Below, one piece after another: positions 51,709-60,392 of a stretch of DNA of 64,000 nt. Each line of letters starts with the position of its first letter. Within the stretch, counting starts at the first letter, position 1. Origin of the DNA: JAFALK01 sp036500605. GTDB lineage: Bacteria; Pseudomonadota; Gammaproteobacteria; Burkholderiales; Burkholderiaceae_C. The position numbers and the translations under genes were made by a program. The stretch spans positions 351,131 through 415,130 of the forward strand of contig DASYBU010000002.1 of the NCBI GenBank assembly GCA_036500605.1. Reading direction: 5' to 3'. Below the pieces are notes generated by a model, which was not told the origin of the DNA, did not search any database, and was given only the letters and a program-made list of their open reading frames with translations.

Positions 51709-51927
51709 TCACTTCGCCCGGAACACGATGCGAGCACGACTCAAATCGTACGGGGTCAGTTCTACGGTCACTTTATCCCCTGGCAGGATGCGGATGTAGT
51801 GCATCCGCATCTTGCCGGAGATGTGACCGAGCACGACATGCCCGTTTTCCAACTTCACTCGAAACGTTGCGTTGGGGAGGTTCTCTTGAATCTCACCTTG
51901 CATCTGGATGACGTCATCTTTCGCCAT
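51709..51927 (-). CDS. infA: Translation initiation factor IF-1
   Basis: A 72-residue OB-fold protein. The sequence MAKDDVIQMQGEIQENLPNA and GHISGKMRMHYIRILPGDKV identify it. It lies between secY and rpmJ, as in many betaproteobacteria. Confidence 0.96.
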   Translation of the reverse strand: MAKDDVIQMQGEIQENLPNATFRVKLENGHVVLGHISGKMRMHYIRILPGDKVTVELTPYDLSRARIVFRAK

Positions 51928-51981
51928 GCCCCGTCTGCTCGTGTTGTTGGGTCTCTGTTAATGGTTGATAGGTTCGGCTTT

Positions 51982-53292
51982 TCAGCCGGCCTTGAAATTC
52001 GCTTTCTTCAGCAGCGACTCGTACTGCTGGCTCATCACGTAGCTCTGAACTTGCGCCCAGAAATCCATGGTGACGACAACAATGATCAGCAGCGATGTAC
52101 CGCCAAAGTAGAACGGAACGTGGTACTTCAGGTTCAAGAACTCAGGCAACAAGCACACTGCGGTGATATAGATCGCACCAGCCAAAGTGAGGCGGGAGAG
52201 GATCTTGTCAATGTGCCTGGCCGTTTGTTCGCCCGGACGAATGCCCGGAATGAACGCACCGCTCTTCTTCAGGTTGTCTGCGGTCTCACGGCTGTTGAAC
52301 ACCAGGGCCGTGTAGAAGAAGCAGAAAAATACGATAGCGCTTGCGTACAGCAGCACATAGATCGGTTGACCCGGGTGCAGCATGTCCGCGATGTCCTTCA
52401 ACCAGCGCAGCGAGTCACCCTTGGCGAACCAGCTCACGATAGTCGTCGGCAGCAAAATGATCGACGAGGCAAAGATCGGCGGGATCACGCCCGACATGTT
52501 CAGCTTCAAGGGCAGGTGCGACGACTGGCCGCCATAAACCTTGTTGCCGACCTGGCGCTTGGCGTAGTTCACCAAGATCTTGCGCTGACCACGTTCAACG
52601 AACACGACAGCGTAGGTCACCAGGCCAATGATCACGCAGACGATCAGGAACGACACCGCGCTCATGCCACCGCTGCTCACGAGGCTGGCCAGACCGCCAA
52701 TCGCGCCGGGCAGACCTGCGGCGATACCGCCGAAGATCAGGATCGAGATCCCGTTGCCCAGACCACGCTCGGTGATCTGCTCGCCCAGCCACATCAGGAA
52801 CATCGTGCCGGCCACCAGGCTGGACACCGCGGTCAGGCGGAAGCCGAAACCGGGGTTGATGACCAGGCCCGCCGAGCTTTCCAGCGCGATTGCGATGGAC
52901 AGGCTCTGGAATAAAGCCAGGCCCAGCGTGGCGTAGCGCGTGTACTGCGTGATCTTGCGGCGGCCGGACTCGCCTTCCTTCTTCAGCGCTTCCAGCGTCG
53001 GCACCACGTACGTCATCAACTGCAGGACGATCGAGGCCGAGATGTAGGGCGTGATGCCCAGCGCGAAGACGGTAAAGCGCGAGAGCGCACCGCCCGAGAA
53101 CATGTTGAACAGGCTGAGGATCCCACCTTCCTGGCCCTTGAAGAACTGCTGCAGCTGGGCCGGGTCGATACCGGGCACGGGGATATGCGCCCCGATGCGG
53201 TAAACAACCAGCGCCAGCAGCAGGAACACAAGCCGACGACGCAGGTCGCCGAACTTGCCGCTCTTGGCCAGTTGATTGGGGTTGGTAGCCAC
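51982..53292 (-). CDS. secY: Preprotein translocase subunit SecY
   Basis: A 436-residue, ten-helix channel protein of the Sec translocon. It has AHIPVPGIDPAQLQQFF, FALGITPYISASIVLQL and, near the end, IRPGEQTARHIDKILSRLTL. It follows rplO by 15 bases. Confidence 0.97.
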   Translation of the reverse strand: MATNPNQLAKSGKFGDLRRRLVFLLLALVVYRIGAHIPVPGIDPAQLQQFFKGQEGGILSLFNMFSGGALSRFTVFALGITPYISASIVLQLMTYVVPTLEALKKEGESGRRKITQYTRYATLGLALFQSLSIAIALESSAGLVINPGFGFRLTAVSSLVAGTMFLMWLGEQITERGLGNGISILIFGGIAAGLPGAIGGLASLVSSGGMSAVSFLIVCVIIGLVTYAVVFVERGQRKILVNYAKRQVGNKVYGGQSSHLPLKLNMSGVIPPIFASSIILLPTTIVSWFAKGDSLRWLKDIADMLHPGQPIYVLLYASAIVFFCFFYTALVFNSRETADNLKKSGAFIPGIRPGEQTARHIDKILSRLTLAGAIYITAVCLLPEFLNLKYHVPFYFGGTSLLIIVVVTMDFWAQVQSYVMSQQYESLLKKANFKAG

Positions 53293-53307
53293 TGTGTCGA
53301 TTACCTA

Positions 53308-53748
53308 TTAGGCAGCAACAACCACGGTACCGCCGGCAGCCTCAATGGCGGCCTTGGCACCCTTGGTCGCGATCACGCCCTTCAGCGTGACCTTGCGCGA
53401 GATGGCGCCCGACAGGATGACCTTGACGGTCTTCGTCAGTTCGGGAACCAGGCCCACGGCCTTGAGCGTCAGCACGTCGATCTCGTCGCCGGCCAGCACT
53501 TGCAGGTCACTCAAGGTGATTTCTGCGTTGTACTTCAGCGATTGCGACTTGAAGCCACGCTTGGGCAGACGACGTTGCAGGGGCATCTGGCCGCCTTCAA
53601 AGCCGACCTTGTGGTAGCCACCCGAACGCGACTTCTGACCCTTGTGGCCACGACCCGCGGTCTTGCCCAGACCCGAGCCAATGCCACGGCCCACGCGACG
53701 CTTGGCGTGCTTGGAACCGGAAGCCGGCTTGATGGTATTGAGTTGCAT
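53308..53748 (-). CDS. rplO: 50S ribosomal protein L15
   Basis: A 146-residue late-assembly protein. It starts MQLNTIKPASGSKHAKRRVG, and the Gly-rich basic segment SGLGKTAGRGHKGQKSRSGG is typical. It lies between rpmD and secY. Confidence 0.97.
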   Translation of the reverse strand: MQLNTIKPASGSKHAKRRVGRGIGSGLGKTAGRGHKGQKSRSGGYHKVGFEGGQMPLQRRLPKRGFKSQSLKYNAEITLSDLQVLAGDEIDVLTLKAVGLVPELTKTVKVILSGAISRKVTLKGVIATKGAKAAIEAAGGTVVVAA

Positions 53749-53775
53749 CTTTAGTCCTTCGATTCGTGCGAGTGC

Positions 53776-53958
53776 TTAAAGCACCTGCACGAGATAGGCG
53801 ATCTTGTTGATCATGCCGCGCACGGCTGCTGTGTCTTCCAGCGTGCTTTGGCTGTTCAGCTTGCGCAGGCCCAGGCCCACCACGGTGGCGCGGTGCGAAG
53901 CGCGGCAGCCGATGGGGCTGCGAACGAGCTTGACCGTTACGGTTTTCTTGTCAGACAT
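53776..53958 (-). CDS. rpmD: 50S ribosomal protein L30
   Basis: A 60-residue protein; KTVTVKLVRSPIGCRASHRA and the RGMINKIAYLVQV end are characteristic. It lies between rpsE and rplO. Confidence 0.95.
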   Translation of the reverse strand: MSDKKTVTVKLVRSPIGCRASHRATVVGLGLRKLNSQSTLEDTAAVRGMINKIAYLVQVL

Positions 53959-53978
53959 TGGTCTCTCCAGTCAGCCGA

Positions 53979-54497
53979 TCAGCCGAAGATTTCTTCAACC
54001 GACTTGCCGCGCTTGGCAGCGACTTCCGACGCATTGGTGGCGCGCTTGAGCGCGTCCAGCGTTGCGCGGACCATGTTGTACGGGTTGGTCGAACCGTGGC
54101 TCTTGGTCACGATGTCGGTCACGCCCATCACTTCGAAGACGGCACGCATCGGGCCGCCAGCGATCACGCCGGTACCAGCAGGAGCCGGAGCCATGATCAC
54201 GTGCGCTGCACCGTGCTCGCCCACCACGTTGTGATGGATCGTGCCGTTCTTCAGCTTCACTTTGATCATATTGCGGCGAGCCGATTCCATGGCCTTTTGC
54301 ACGGCGACAGGAACTTCCTTCGCCTTGCCTTTGCCCATGCCGATTCGGCCATCGCCGTCGCCGACCACCGTCAGTGCTGCGAAGGACAGCGTACGGCCGC
54401 CCTTGACCACCTTGGTGACGCGATTGACCGCGATCATTTTTTCCTTCAGGCCGTCGTCATTGCCTTCGGTCTGCGCGCGGGGTTGAAACTTTGCCAT
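53979..54497 (-). CDS. rpsE: 30S ribosomal protein S5
   Basis: A 172-residue fidelity protein. It has KMIAVNRVTKVVKGGRTLSF and VGDGDGRIGMGKGKAKEVP, the double-stranded RNA-binding signature. Length matches the family. Confidence 0.97.
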   Translation of the reverse strand: MAKFQPRAQTEGNDDGLKEKMIAVNRVTKVVKGGRTLSFAALTVVGDGDGRIGMGKGKAKEVPVAVQKAMESARRNMIKVKLKNGTIHHNVVGEHGAAHVIMAPAPAGTGVIAGGPMRAVFEVMGVTDIVTKSHGSTNPYNMVRATLDALKRATNASEVAAKRGKSVEEIFG

Positions 54498-54515
54498 TTC
54501 TAATTCCTTTGTGCG

Positions 54516-54872
54516 TCAGAACTGGAGGCCAGCTTCACGAGCGGCTTCGGCCAGGGCCTTGACGCGACCGTGGTAAGCAAAACCAGCGCGGTCGAAGGCA
54601 ACCTTCTCGACGCCAGCAGCCTTGGCCTTCTCGGCGATACGCTTGCCGATCAACGAGGCAGCCGCGACGTTGCCGCCCTTGGCCATCTCTGCGCGGACTT
54701 CCTTCTCGGCGGTCGACGCGCTGGCCAGCACCTGGGTGCCGTCGTCGGAAATGACGCTGGCGTAGATGTGCAGGTTCGAGCGGAACACCGTCAGGCGAGC
54801 AACGCGTTGGATCGCAATGCGAGCACGTGTTTGACGCGAGCGACGGAGGCGCTGTTCTTTTTTGGTCAACAT
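54516..54872 (-). CDS. rplR: 50S ribosomal protein L18
   Basis: A 118-residue 5S rRNA-binding protein. It starts MLTKKEQRLRRSRQTRARI and ends with FAYHGRVKALAEAAREAGLQ, as in other L18 proteins. Confidence 0.97.
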   Translation of the reverse strand: MLTKKEQRLRRSRQTRARIAIQRVARLTVFRSNLHIYASVISDDGTQVLASASTAEKEVRAEMAKGGNVAAASLIGKRIAEKAKAAGVEKVAFDRAGFAYHGRVKALAEAAREAGLQF

Positions 54873-54883
54873 GGTGCGGCTCC

Positions 54884-55417
54884 TTACTTCTTCTTGGTCT
54901 CTTTGAGGGAGACCTTTTCGTCGGAATAACGGATGCCCTTGCCCTTGTAAGGCTCTGGCGGACGGAAGGCACGCACCTCAGCGGCGATCTGACCGACCAC
55001 TTGGCGATCCGGGCCCTTGATGATGATTTCGGTCTGGGTCGGGCACTCAACCTTGATACCAGCCGGCATGTCCTTCACCACGGGGTGAGAGAAACCGATC
55101 TGCAGGTTCAGCTTCTGACCTTGGGCCTGGGCGCGGAAACCCACGCCGACCAGGTTGAGCTTCTTTTCGAAGCCCTTGCTGACGCCGTTGACCATGTTGT
55201 TGACCAGATTACGCATGGTGCCGCTCATCGCATCTGCAGCAGCCGAGTCGTTGGCGGGCGTGAAGCTGACCTTGCCGGCGTCGTTCTTGACGGCGACGAG
55301 CGGGTTGGCTGCACGAACCAGCGTGCCCTGGGCACCCTTGACGCTGATCTTGTCAGCGCCGACCGTCACTTCCACGCCTTGCGGCACGGTGACGGGCATT
55401 TTTCCTACGCGGGACAT
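54884..55417 (-). CDS. rplF: 50S ribosomal protein L6
   Basis: A 177-residue protein near the factor-binding site. It starts MSRVGKMPVTVPQGVEV and ends with the signature PEPYKGKGIRYSDEKVSLKE. Confidence 0.97.
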   Translation of the reverse strand: MSRVGKMPVTVPQGVEVTVGADKISVKGAQGTLVRAANPLVAVKNDAGKVSFTPANDSAAADAMSGTMRNLVNNMVNGVSKGFEKKLNLVGVGFRAQAQGQKLNLQIGFSHPVVKDMPAGIKVECPTQTEIIIKGPDRQVVGQIAAEVRAFRPPEPYKGKGIRYSDEKVSLKETKKK

Positions 55418-55435
55418 CTTGGTATCTCCTTGCGC

Positions 55436-55831
55436 TTAGGCGACGTAGCAGAGCACTTCACCGCCGATACCGGCTTGACGTGCTTTGCGGTCAGTCATCA
55501 CACCTTGCGGCGTGGTAACAATCGCCACACCCAGGCCATTCATGACCTGAGGAATGTCGTGGCGGCCCTTGTAGATGCGCAGACCAGGACGGCTCACGCG
55601 CTCAATGCGCTCGATCACCGGACGGCCAGCGTAATACTTCAACGAAATTTCCAGCTCCGGGCGGGCGGCTTCGCCGCGCACTTCGAAACCATCGATATAG
55701 CCTTCGTCCTTCAGGACTTTGGCGATCGCCACCTTCAGCTTGGACGACGGCATCACAACGTTGGTCTTCTCGACCATTTGGGCGTTGCGAATGCGGGTCA
55801 GCATATCGGCGATAGGATCACTCATGCTCAT
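55436..55831 (-). CDS. rpsH: 30S ribosomal protein S8
   Basis: A 131-residue 16S rRNA binder. It starts MSMSDPIADMLTRIRNAQM and ends GVMTDRKARQAGIGGEVLCYV. In E. coli S8 represses the spc operon by binding near rplE; I did not find an obvious rRNA-like site here. Confidence 0.97.
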   Translation of the reverse strand: MSMSDPIADMLTRIRNAQMVEKTNVVMPSSKLKVAIAKVLKDEGYIDGFEVRGEAARPELEISLKYYAGRPVIERIERVSRPGLRIYKGRHDIPQVMNGLGVAIVTTPQGVMTDRKARQAGIGGEVLCYVA

Positions 55832-55855
55832 TGCGATATCTCCTGATCGTGCCGA

Positions 55856-56161
55856 TTACCAGCTGGCCTTGACGACACCGGGGATGTCGCCCTTGAAGGC
55901 CAGCTCACGAATCTTGTTACGGCCCAGGCCGAACTTGCGGAATGTGCCGCGCGGACGGCCAGTCAGTTCGCAACGGTTGCGCTGACGGGTCGGGTAAGCA
56001 TTGCGGGGGAACTTTTGCAGTTCCAGACGAGCGATGTAACGCTCTTCGTCCGACTTCTTGGCGTCATTGATGATCGCCTTCAGTTCCGCATACTTCTTGG
56101 CAAACTTGGCAACGAGTTGCTCGCGCTTCAGTTCACGTTGAATCAGAGAAGTTTTAGCCAC
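55856..56161 (-). CDS. rpsN: 30S ribosomal protein S14
   Basis: A 101-residue protein of the long, zinc-free type, as only one cysteine is present. RNRCELTGRPRGTFRKFGLGR is the S14 signature. It lies between rplE and rpsH. Confidence 0.97.
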   Translation of the reverse strand: MAKTSLIQRELKREQLVAKFAKKYAELKAIINDAKKSDEERYIARLELQKFPRNAYPTRQRNRCELTGRPRGTFRKFGLGRNKIRELAFKGDIPGVVKASW

Positions 56162-56169
56162 GAGTCACC

Positions 56170-56709
56170 TCAGTTCTTGAACGGGAACTTGAACGAGGCC
56201 AACAGTGCCTTCGCTTCGTCGTCCGACTTCGCCGAAGTCGTGATGCTGATATTCAGACCACGCAGAGCATCCACCTTGTCGTAATCGATTTCGGGGAAGA
56301 TGATCTGTTCTTTGACGCCGATGTTGTAGTTGCCACGGCCGTCGAACGAGCGACCCGAGATGCCGCGAAAGTCGCGGACACGGGGCAGCGCGATCGTCAC
56401 GAAGCGATCCAGGAATTCATACATCTGGACGCCACGCAGCGTGACCATGCAGCCGATAGGCACGTTCTCACGGATCTTGAAGCCGGCGATTGCCTTCTTC
56501 GACTTCGTGATCACGGGCTTCTGGCCGGCAATCTTGGTCAGGTCGCCGACAGCGTGGTCCATGACCTTCTTGTCGGCAACTGCTTCGCTAACACCCATGT
56601 TCAGCGTGATCTTGGTGATGCGGGGCACTTCCATGATCGACTTGTAGCCGAACTTCTCGGTCAGGCTGGGTACGACCTTTTCGCGGTAAAACGCTTGCAA
56701 ACGAGCCAT
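56170..56709 (-). CDS. rplE: 50S ribosomal protein L5
   Basis: A 179-residue 5S rRNA-binding protein starting MARLQAFYREKVVPSL at 56709. A longer frame to 56772 would overlap rplX without any family match. ITLNMGVSEAVADKKV and GRGNYNIGVKEQIIFPEI are typical. Confidence 0.97.
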   Translation of the reverse strand: MARLQAFYREKVVPSLTEKFGYKSIMEVPRITKITLNMGVSEAVADKKVMDHAVGDLTKIAGQKPVITKSKKAIAGFKIRENVPIGCMVTLRGVQMYEFLDRFVTIALPRVRDFRGISGRSFDGRGNYNIGVKEQIIFPEIDYDKVDALRGLNISITTSAKSDDEAKALLASFKFPFKN

Positions 56710-56719
56710 GTCGAACCTC

Positions 56720-57037
56720 TTAAGCCTTGATCTCTTCGCCGGTCGACTTGTAGACGCGCACCTTCTTGCCATCGGCGAGCAACTTGATGCCCACGCGATC
56801 GGCTTTGCCGGATGCAGCGTTGAAAATCGCCACGTTGGATTGATGGATAGGCATCGTCTTGTCGACCACGCCGCCGGTAGTGCCCTTCATGGGGTTGGGC
56901 TTGACGTGCTTCTTCACGATGTTGACGCCATCCACCACGAGGTGGGCGTCATCGACACGCTTGGACACAACGCCGCGCTTGCCCTTGTCGCGGCCGGTCA
57001 GCACGATGACCTGGTCGCCTGTACGAATCTTGTTCAT
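56720..57037 (-). CDS. rplX: 50S ribosomal protein L24
   Basis: A 105-residue assembly-initiating protein with a KOW motif at the start (TGDQVIVLTGRDKGKRGVV). It lies between rplN and rplE. Confidence 0.97.
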   Translation of the reverse strand: MNKIRTGDQVIVLTGRDKGKRGVVSKRVDDAHLVVDGVNIVKKHVKPNPMKGTTGGVVDKTMPIHQSNVAIFNAASGKADRVGIKLLADGKKVRVYKSTGEEIKA

Positions 57038-57060
57038 GGCTTGCCTTTGTCTTGAAGTGC

Positions 57061-57429
57061 TCAGAGCACCTCGGGTGCCAGCGACACGATCTTCATGAAG
57101 CGCTCGGTACGCAGTTCACGCGTCACGGGGCCAAAGATACGAGTGCCGATGGGTTCGAGCTTGGCGTTCAGCAGCACGGCGGCATTGCCGTCGAACTTGA
57201 CCAGGGAACCATCTTGGCGGCGAACACCCTTGGCGGTACGAACCACCACGGCGCTGTAGACCTCACCCTTCTTCACGCGAGCGCGTGGAGCGGCTTCCTT
57301 GATGCTGACCTTGATAACGTCGCCGATGTGTGCATAACGACGCTTGGAACCACCCAGCACCTTGATGCACATGACGGACTTAGCGCCAGTGTTGTCCGCG
57401 ACGTCAAGTCGCGATTGCATTTGAATCAT
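57061..57429 (-). CDS. rplN: 50S ribosomal protein L14
   Basis: A 122-residue protein starting MIQMQSRLDVADNTGAKSVM at 57429; the four upstream codons to 57441 are not needed. It is the first gene of the spc unit, behind a clear promoter at 57595-57624. Confidence 0.97.
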   Translation of the reverse strand: MIQMQSRLDVADNTGAKSVMCIKVLGGSKRRYAHIGDVIKVSIKEAAPRARVKKGEVYSAVVVRTAKGVRRQDGSLVKFDGNAAVLLNAKLEPIGTRIFGPVTRELRTERFMKIVSLAPEVL

Positions 57430-57594
57430 GTCTGTCCCCAACTTGTCCGAATCACTCTTGCGAGCTCATCGAGCAGTCTTGGGCCCGTTGACCAGTCGCC
57501 TGGAAGAACTCCAGGCGCCCGGCATTGTTTGGGCGGAACCCGGAAGCCCTGAATGCACTGTGAAAGTGCGCCATTGAATCCGGCGAAGCTTTAG

Positions 57595-57624
57595 ATTATG
57601 CGTCAGCACTAACGCCTGTGTCAA
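57595..57624 (-). promoter_or_regulatory. Sigma-70 promoter of the rplN-led (spc-alpha) operon
   Basis: On the minus strand: TTGACA (57619-57624), an 18-base spacer, CATAAT (57595-57600). The -35 is consensus and the -10 has five of six bases. The rplN start is about 165 bases downstream. Confidence 0.75.
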
Positions 57625-57638
57625 GCGTCAGTGCTGAC
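57602..57638. promoter_or_regulatory. Inverted repeat flanking the -35 of the rplN promoter
   Basis: GTCAGCACTAACGC (57602-57615) and GCGTCAGTGCTGAC (57625-57638) form a 14-bp inverted repeat with one mismatch and a 9-base centre that holds the -35. It could be an operator, or a bidirectional terminator for the peroxiredoxin gene. Confidence 0.55.
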
Positions 57639-57668
57639 TTATTTTGGATATCTGCTCAGGCGGCCAAA

Positions 57669-58178
57669 TCAGGCGGCCTTGGCCTGCGCCAGCATCGTCG
57701 CCGCGTCGCTGACCTCGAACTTGCCCGGACCTTCGATGTTGAGGGTCTTGACCACGCCGTCGACCACCAGCATCGAGTAGCGCTGCGAGCGCACGCCCAT
57801 GCCGCGCGCCGTCAGATCCAGCACCAAGCCGGTGGCCTGGGTGAAAGCGGCGCTGCCGTCAGCCATCATGCGGACCTTGCCAGCCGTCTTCTGATCACGG
57901 CCCCAGGCGCCCATCACAAAGGCGTCGTTGACCGAGAGGCACCAGATTTCGTCGACGCCAGCGGCCTTGAGCGCTTCGGCTTCGGCCACATAACCAGGTA
58001 CGTGCTGAGCCGAGCAGGTTGGCGTGAAGGCGCCGGGCAGCGCGAAGATGGCGATCGTCTTGCCGGCCGTAGCGGCAGCCACTTCAAAACTGTTGGGCCC
58101 CAGCGAGCAGCCATTGCCCTCGACTTCGATGAACTCTTGCAGCGTGCCCGCGGGCAGCTTGTCTCCGACTTTCAGCAT
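57669..58178 (-). CDS. Peroxiredoxin (Prx5/PrxII type) inserted in the ribosomal cluster
   Basis: A 169-residue thiol peroxidase that reduces hydrogen peroxide and alkyl hydroperoxides. The peroxidatic cysteine C55 lies in LPGAFTPTCSAQHVPGY, the Prx5 signature. The fold continues with IWCLSVNDAFVMGAWG and RSQRYSMLVVDGVV. RBS CGGAG precedes the ATG. Terminators or promoters on both sides (58211-58248 and 57595-57638) suggest it is transcribed on its own. It stands between rpsQ and rplN, which are contiguous in E. coli. Confidence 0.93.
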   Translation of the reverse strand: MLKVGDKLPAGTLQEFIEVEGNGCSLGPNSFEVAAATAGKTIAIFALPGAFTPTCSAQHVPGYVAEAEALKAAGVDEIWCLSVNDAFVMGAWGRDQKTAGKVRMMADGSAAFTQATGLVLDLTARGMGVRSQRYSMLVVDGVVKTLNIEGPGKFEVSDAATMLAQAKAA

Positions 58179-58210
58179 CGTGATCTCCGGGTGAAAAGTA
58201 AAAACAAAGT

Positions 58211-58248
58211 AAAAAAGCCGGCCGCCAGTTTCCCAGCTTGCCGGCCTT
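58211..58248 (-). terminator. Terminator after rpsQ (end of the S10 unit)
   Basis: On the minus strand, AAGGCCGGC and GCCGGCTT flank a 17-base loop and are followed by TTTTTT and further T-rich sequence. It lies 33 bases after the rpsQ stop codon and ends the S10 transcription unit. Confidence 0.75.
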
Positions 58249-58280
58249 CAGCGCAGCGGAGTGAACTCCGCCTTGCATGC

Positions 58281-58553
58281 TCAGACTGCCTGTGCCTTTT
58301 CGACCAGGCGGGTCACAACCCAGCTCTTGGTCTTGGACAGCGGACGGCCTTCGGCGATCTCGACCACATCACCCATCTTGTACTCGCCCTTTTCATCATG
58401 GGCGTGGTACTTGCGGGAGTGAGCCACGATCTTGCCGTAGAGCTCGTGCTTGGAGCGACGTTCGATCAGGACCGTGACGGTCTTGGAACGCTTGTCGCTC
58501 ACGACGCGACCGATCAGGGTGCGCGTGTTCTTTTCTTGAGCTGTCGTGGTCAT
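58281..58553 (-). CDS. rpsQ: 30S ribosomal protein S17
   Basis: A 90-residue OB-fold protein; TLIGRVVSDKRSKTVTVLIE and GDVVEIAEGRPLSKTKSWVV are typical. It overlaps rpmC by ATGA and is the last gene of this unit. Confidence 0.97.
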   Translation of the reverse strand: MTTTAQEKNTRTLIGRVVSDKRSKTVTVLIERRSKHELYGKIVAHSRKYHAHDEKGEYKMGDVVEIAEGRPLSKTKSWVVTRLVEKAQAV

Positions 58554-58747
58554 TTCGCGGCTCCCTTCTTCTCGGCGAGGATGGTCTTGACACGCGCGAT
58601 ATCGCGACGGGTCTTGCCCAGGGTCGAGTGGTTGGTCAGTTGCTGGGTAGCCTTTTGCATACGCAGGCCGAAATGGGCCTTGAGCAGATCGGTCACTTCC
58701 TTTTCGAGGGCAGCGACGTCTTTGCCACGCAATTCAGATGCATTCAT
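58550..58747 (-). CDS. rpmC: 50S ribosomal protein L29
   Basis: A 65-residue helical protein at the tunnel exit; LRGKDVAALEKEVTDLLKAH and the basic end (LGKTRRDIARVKTILAEK) identify it. It lies between rplP and rpsQ. Confidence 0.96.
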   Translation of the reverse strand: MNASELRGKDVAALEKEVTDLLKAHFGLRMQKATQQLTNHSTLGKTRRDIARVKTILAEKKGAAK

Positions 58748-58759
58748 AGTTCTCTCCGA

Positions 58760-59176
58760 TCAGGCGCCGACCATGCGCGCCACGAAGGTGCAACGCAGGG
58801 GCAGCTTTGCAGCTGCCAGCGTGAACGCTTCGCGGGCCAGGACTTCGGGCACGCCGTTGACTTCGTAGAGCACCTTGCCCGGCTGAATTTCAGCGACGTA
58901 GTACTCCGGATTGCCCTTACCGTTACCCATACGGACTTCGGCAGGCTTTTGCGAGATCGGCTTGTCCGGGAAGATGCGGATGAAGATACGGCCACCGCGC
59001 TTGATATGGCGCGAGATCGCACGACGTGCAGCTTCGATTTGACGAGCCGTCAGACGGCCGCGTTCGGTGGCCTTGAGGCCAAAGTCACCGAAGGACACGG
59101 CGGCGCCGCGGGTTGCAACACCAGTGTTACGACCCTTTTGCTCCTTGCGGTATTTGCGACGAGCTGGTTGCAGCAT
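58760..59176 (-). CDS. rplP: 50S ribosomal protein L16
   Basis: A 138-residue protein near the A site. It starts MLQPARRKYRKEQKGRNTG and has PDKPISQKPAEVRMGNGKGN. It begins 2 bases after rpsC ends. Confidence 0.97.
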   Translation of the reverse strand: MLQPARRKYRKEQKGRNTGVATRGAAVSFGDFGLKATERGRLTARQIEAARRAISRHIKRGGRIFIRIFPDKPISQKPAEVRMGNGKGNPEYYVAEIQPGKVLYEVNGVPEVLAREAFTLAAAKLPLRCTFVARMVGA

Positions 59177-59178
59177 GT

Positions 59179-60036
59179 TTATTCTCCTTTGGTCTCGCCA
59201 GTCGCGGGTGCGGCAGCCACATTGGGCTTCCGGACCACACGAGCGCCGGCGGGACGTGCAGCAGGCTTGTCACCCGCTGGGGCAGCAGCACCTTCACCAG
59301 GGCCGTCACGACGGCCACGGCCGGCGGGGGCACCCGGGCGGGTGTTGCGACGCGGACGACGGTCGTCTTCGGCACCGGCCGGCGTGTTGATCACCGGAGC
59401 GTCGCCATTGGCCAGGCGGTCACCACGGTAGACCCACACCTTCACGCCGATCACGCCATACGTCGTCTTGGCTTCAGAGAAGCCATAGTCGATGTCAGCC
59501 TTCAGGGTGTGAAGCGGCACGCGGCCTTCGCGATACCACTCGCAACGAGCGATTTCGATACCGTTCAGACGGCCGGACGACATGATCTTGATGCCTTGGG
59601 CACCCAGACGCATCGCGTTCTGCATCGCACGCTTCATGGCGCGACGGAACATGATGCGCTTTTCCAGCTGCTGGGTGATCGAGTCGGCGATCAGCTGAGC
59701 ATCGATTTCAGGCTTGCGCACTTCTTCGATGTTCACTGCTACCGGCACGCCCAGACGCTTGGTCAGTTCGGCCTTCAGGTTTTCGATGTCTTCGCCCTTC
59801 TTGCCGATCACCACGCCCGGACGAGCCGAGAAAATGGTGATGCGTGCGTTCTTGGCAGGACGCTCGATCAGGATGCGCGACACAGCGGCATTCTTCAGGC
59901 GCAGCTTCAGGTACTCACGAACTTGCAGATCTTCAGCCAGCATCGTGGCGAAGTTCTGGTTGTTCGCGTACCAACGCGACGCCCAGTTACGGGTGACAGG
60001 CAGGCGGAAGCCAGTCGGATGGATTTTTTGTCCCAT
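59179..60036 (-). CDS. rpsC: 30S ribosomal protein S3 with long C-terminal tail
   Basis: A 285-residue protein at the mRNA entry. It starts MGQKIHPTGFRLPVTRNW and has the KH segment SARPGVVIGKKGEDIENLKA. The S3 fold ends near VWVYRGDRLANGD (about residue 213). About 70 further residues are rich in Arg, Pro, Ala and Gly (RRPRRNTRPGAPAGRGRRDG), longer than in E. coli (233 residues). Related betaproteobacteria also have extended S3 tails. Confidence 0.96.
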   Translation of the reverse strand: MGQKIHPTGFRLPVTRNWASRWYANNQNFATMLAEDLQVREYLKLRLKNAAVSRILIERPAKNARITIFSARPGVVIGKKGEDIENLKAELTKRLGVPVAVNIEEVRKPEIDAQLIADSITQQLEKRIMFRRAMKRAMQNAMRLGAQGIKIMSSGRLNGIEIARCEWYREGRVPLHTLKADIDYGFSEAKTTYGVIGVKVWVYRGDRLANGDAPVINTPAGAEDDRRPRRNTRPGAPAGRGRRDGPGEGAAAPAGDKPAARPAGARVVRKPNVAAAPATGETKGE

Positions 60037-60051
60037 ATCTTTCCTTCTGCC

Positions 60052-60381
60052 TTAGTTGCCGACTGACACAAAAATGTGGCAGGTAGGCTTGCTGATGCGA
60101 TTGCCGCGGCCCTTGGCGCGTGCCGAGAAACGCTTCAGCGTGCTGCCTTGTTCCACGTAGATCGAAGTGACCTTGAGCTCATCAATGTCAGCGCCGTCGT
60201 TGTGTTCGGCGTTGGCGATGGCGCTTTCCAGCGCCTTCTTGATGATCAGAGCGGCCTTCTTCTGGGTGAATTCCAGGATGTTGAGCGCCTGGTCCACCTT
60301 CTTGCCGCGGATCATGTCAGCCACCAGGCGACCCTTGTCGCAAGAGAGGCGGACGCCGCGAACGATTGCTTTGGTTTCCAT
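60052..60381 (-). CDS. rplV: 50S ribosomal protein L22
   Basis: A 109-residue tunnel protein starting METKAIVRGVRLS at 60381, where AAGG lies 8-11 bases upstream. An ATG three codons earlier (60390) overlaps that RBS. AHNEGADIDELK-like sequence (here EHNDGADIDELKV) and FSARAKGRGNRI are conserved. Confidence 0.96.
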   Translation of the reverse strand: METKAIVRGVRLSCDKGRLVADMIRGKKVDQALNILEFTQKKAALIIKKALESAIANAEHNDGADIDELKVTSIYVEQGSTLKRFSARAKGRGNRISKPTCHIFVSVGN

Positions 60382-60392
60382 CGTCTGCATCC

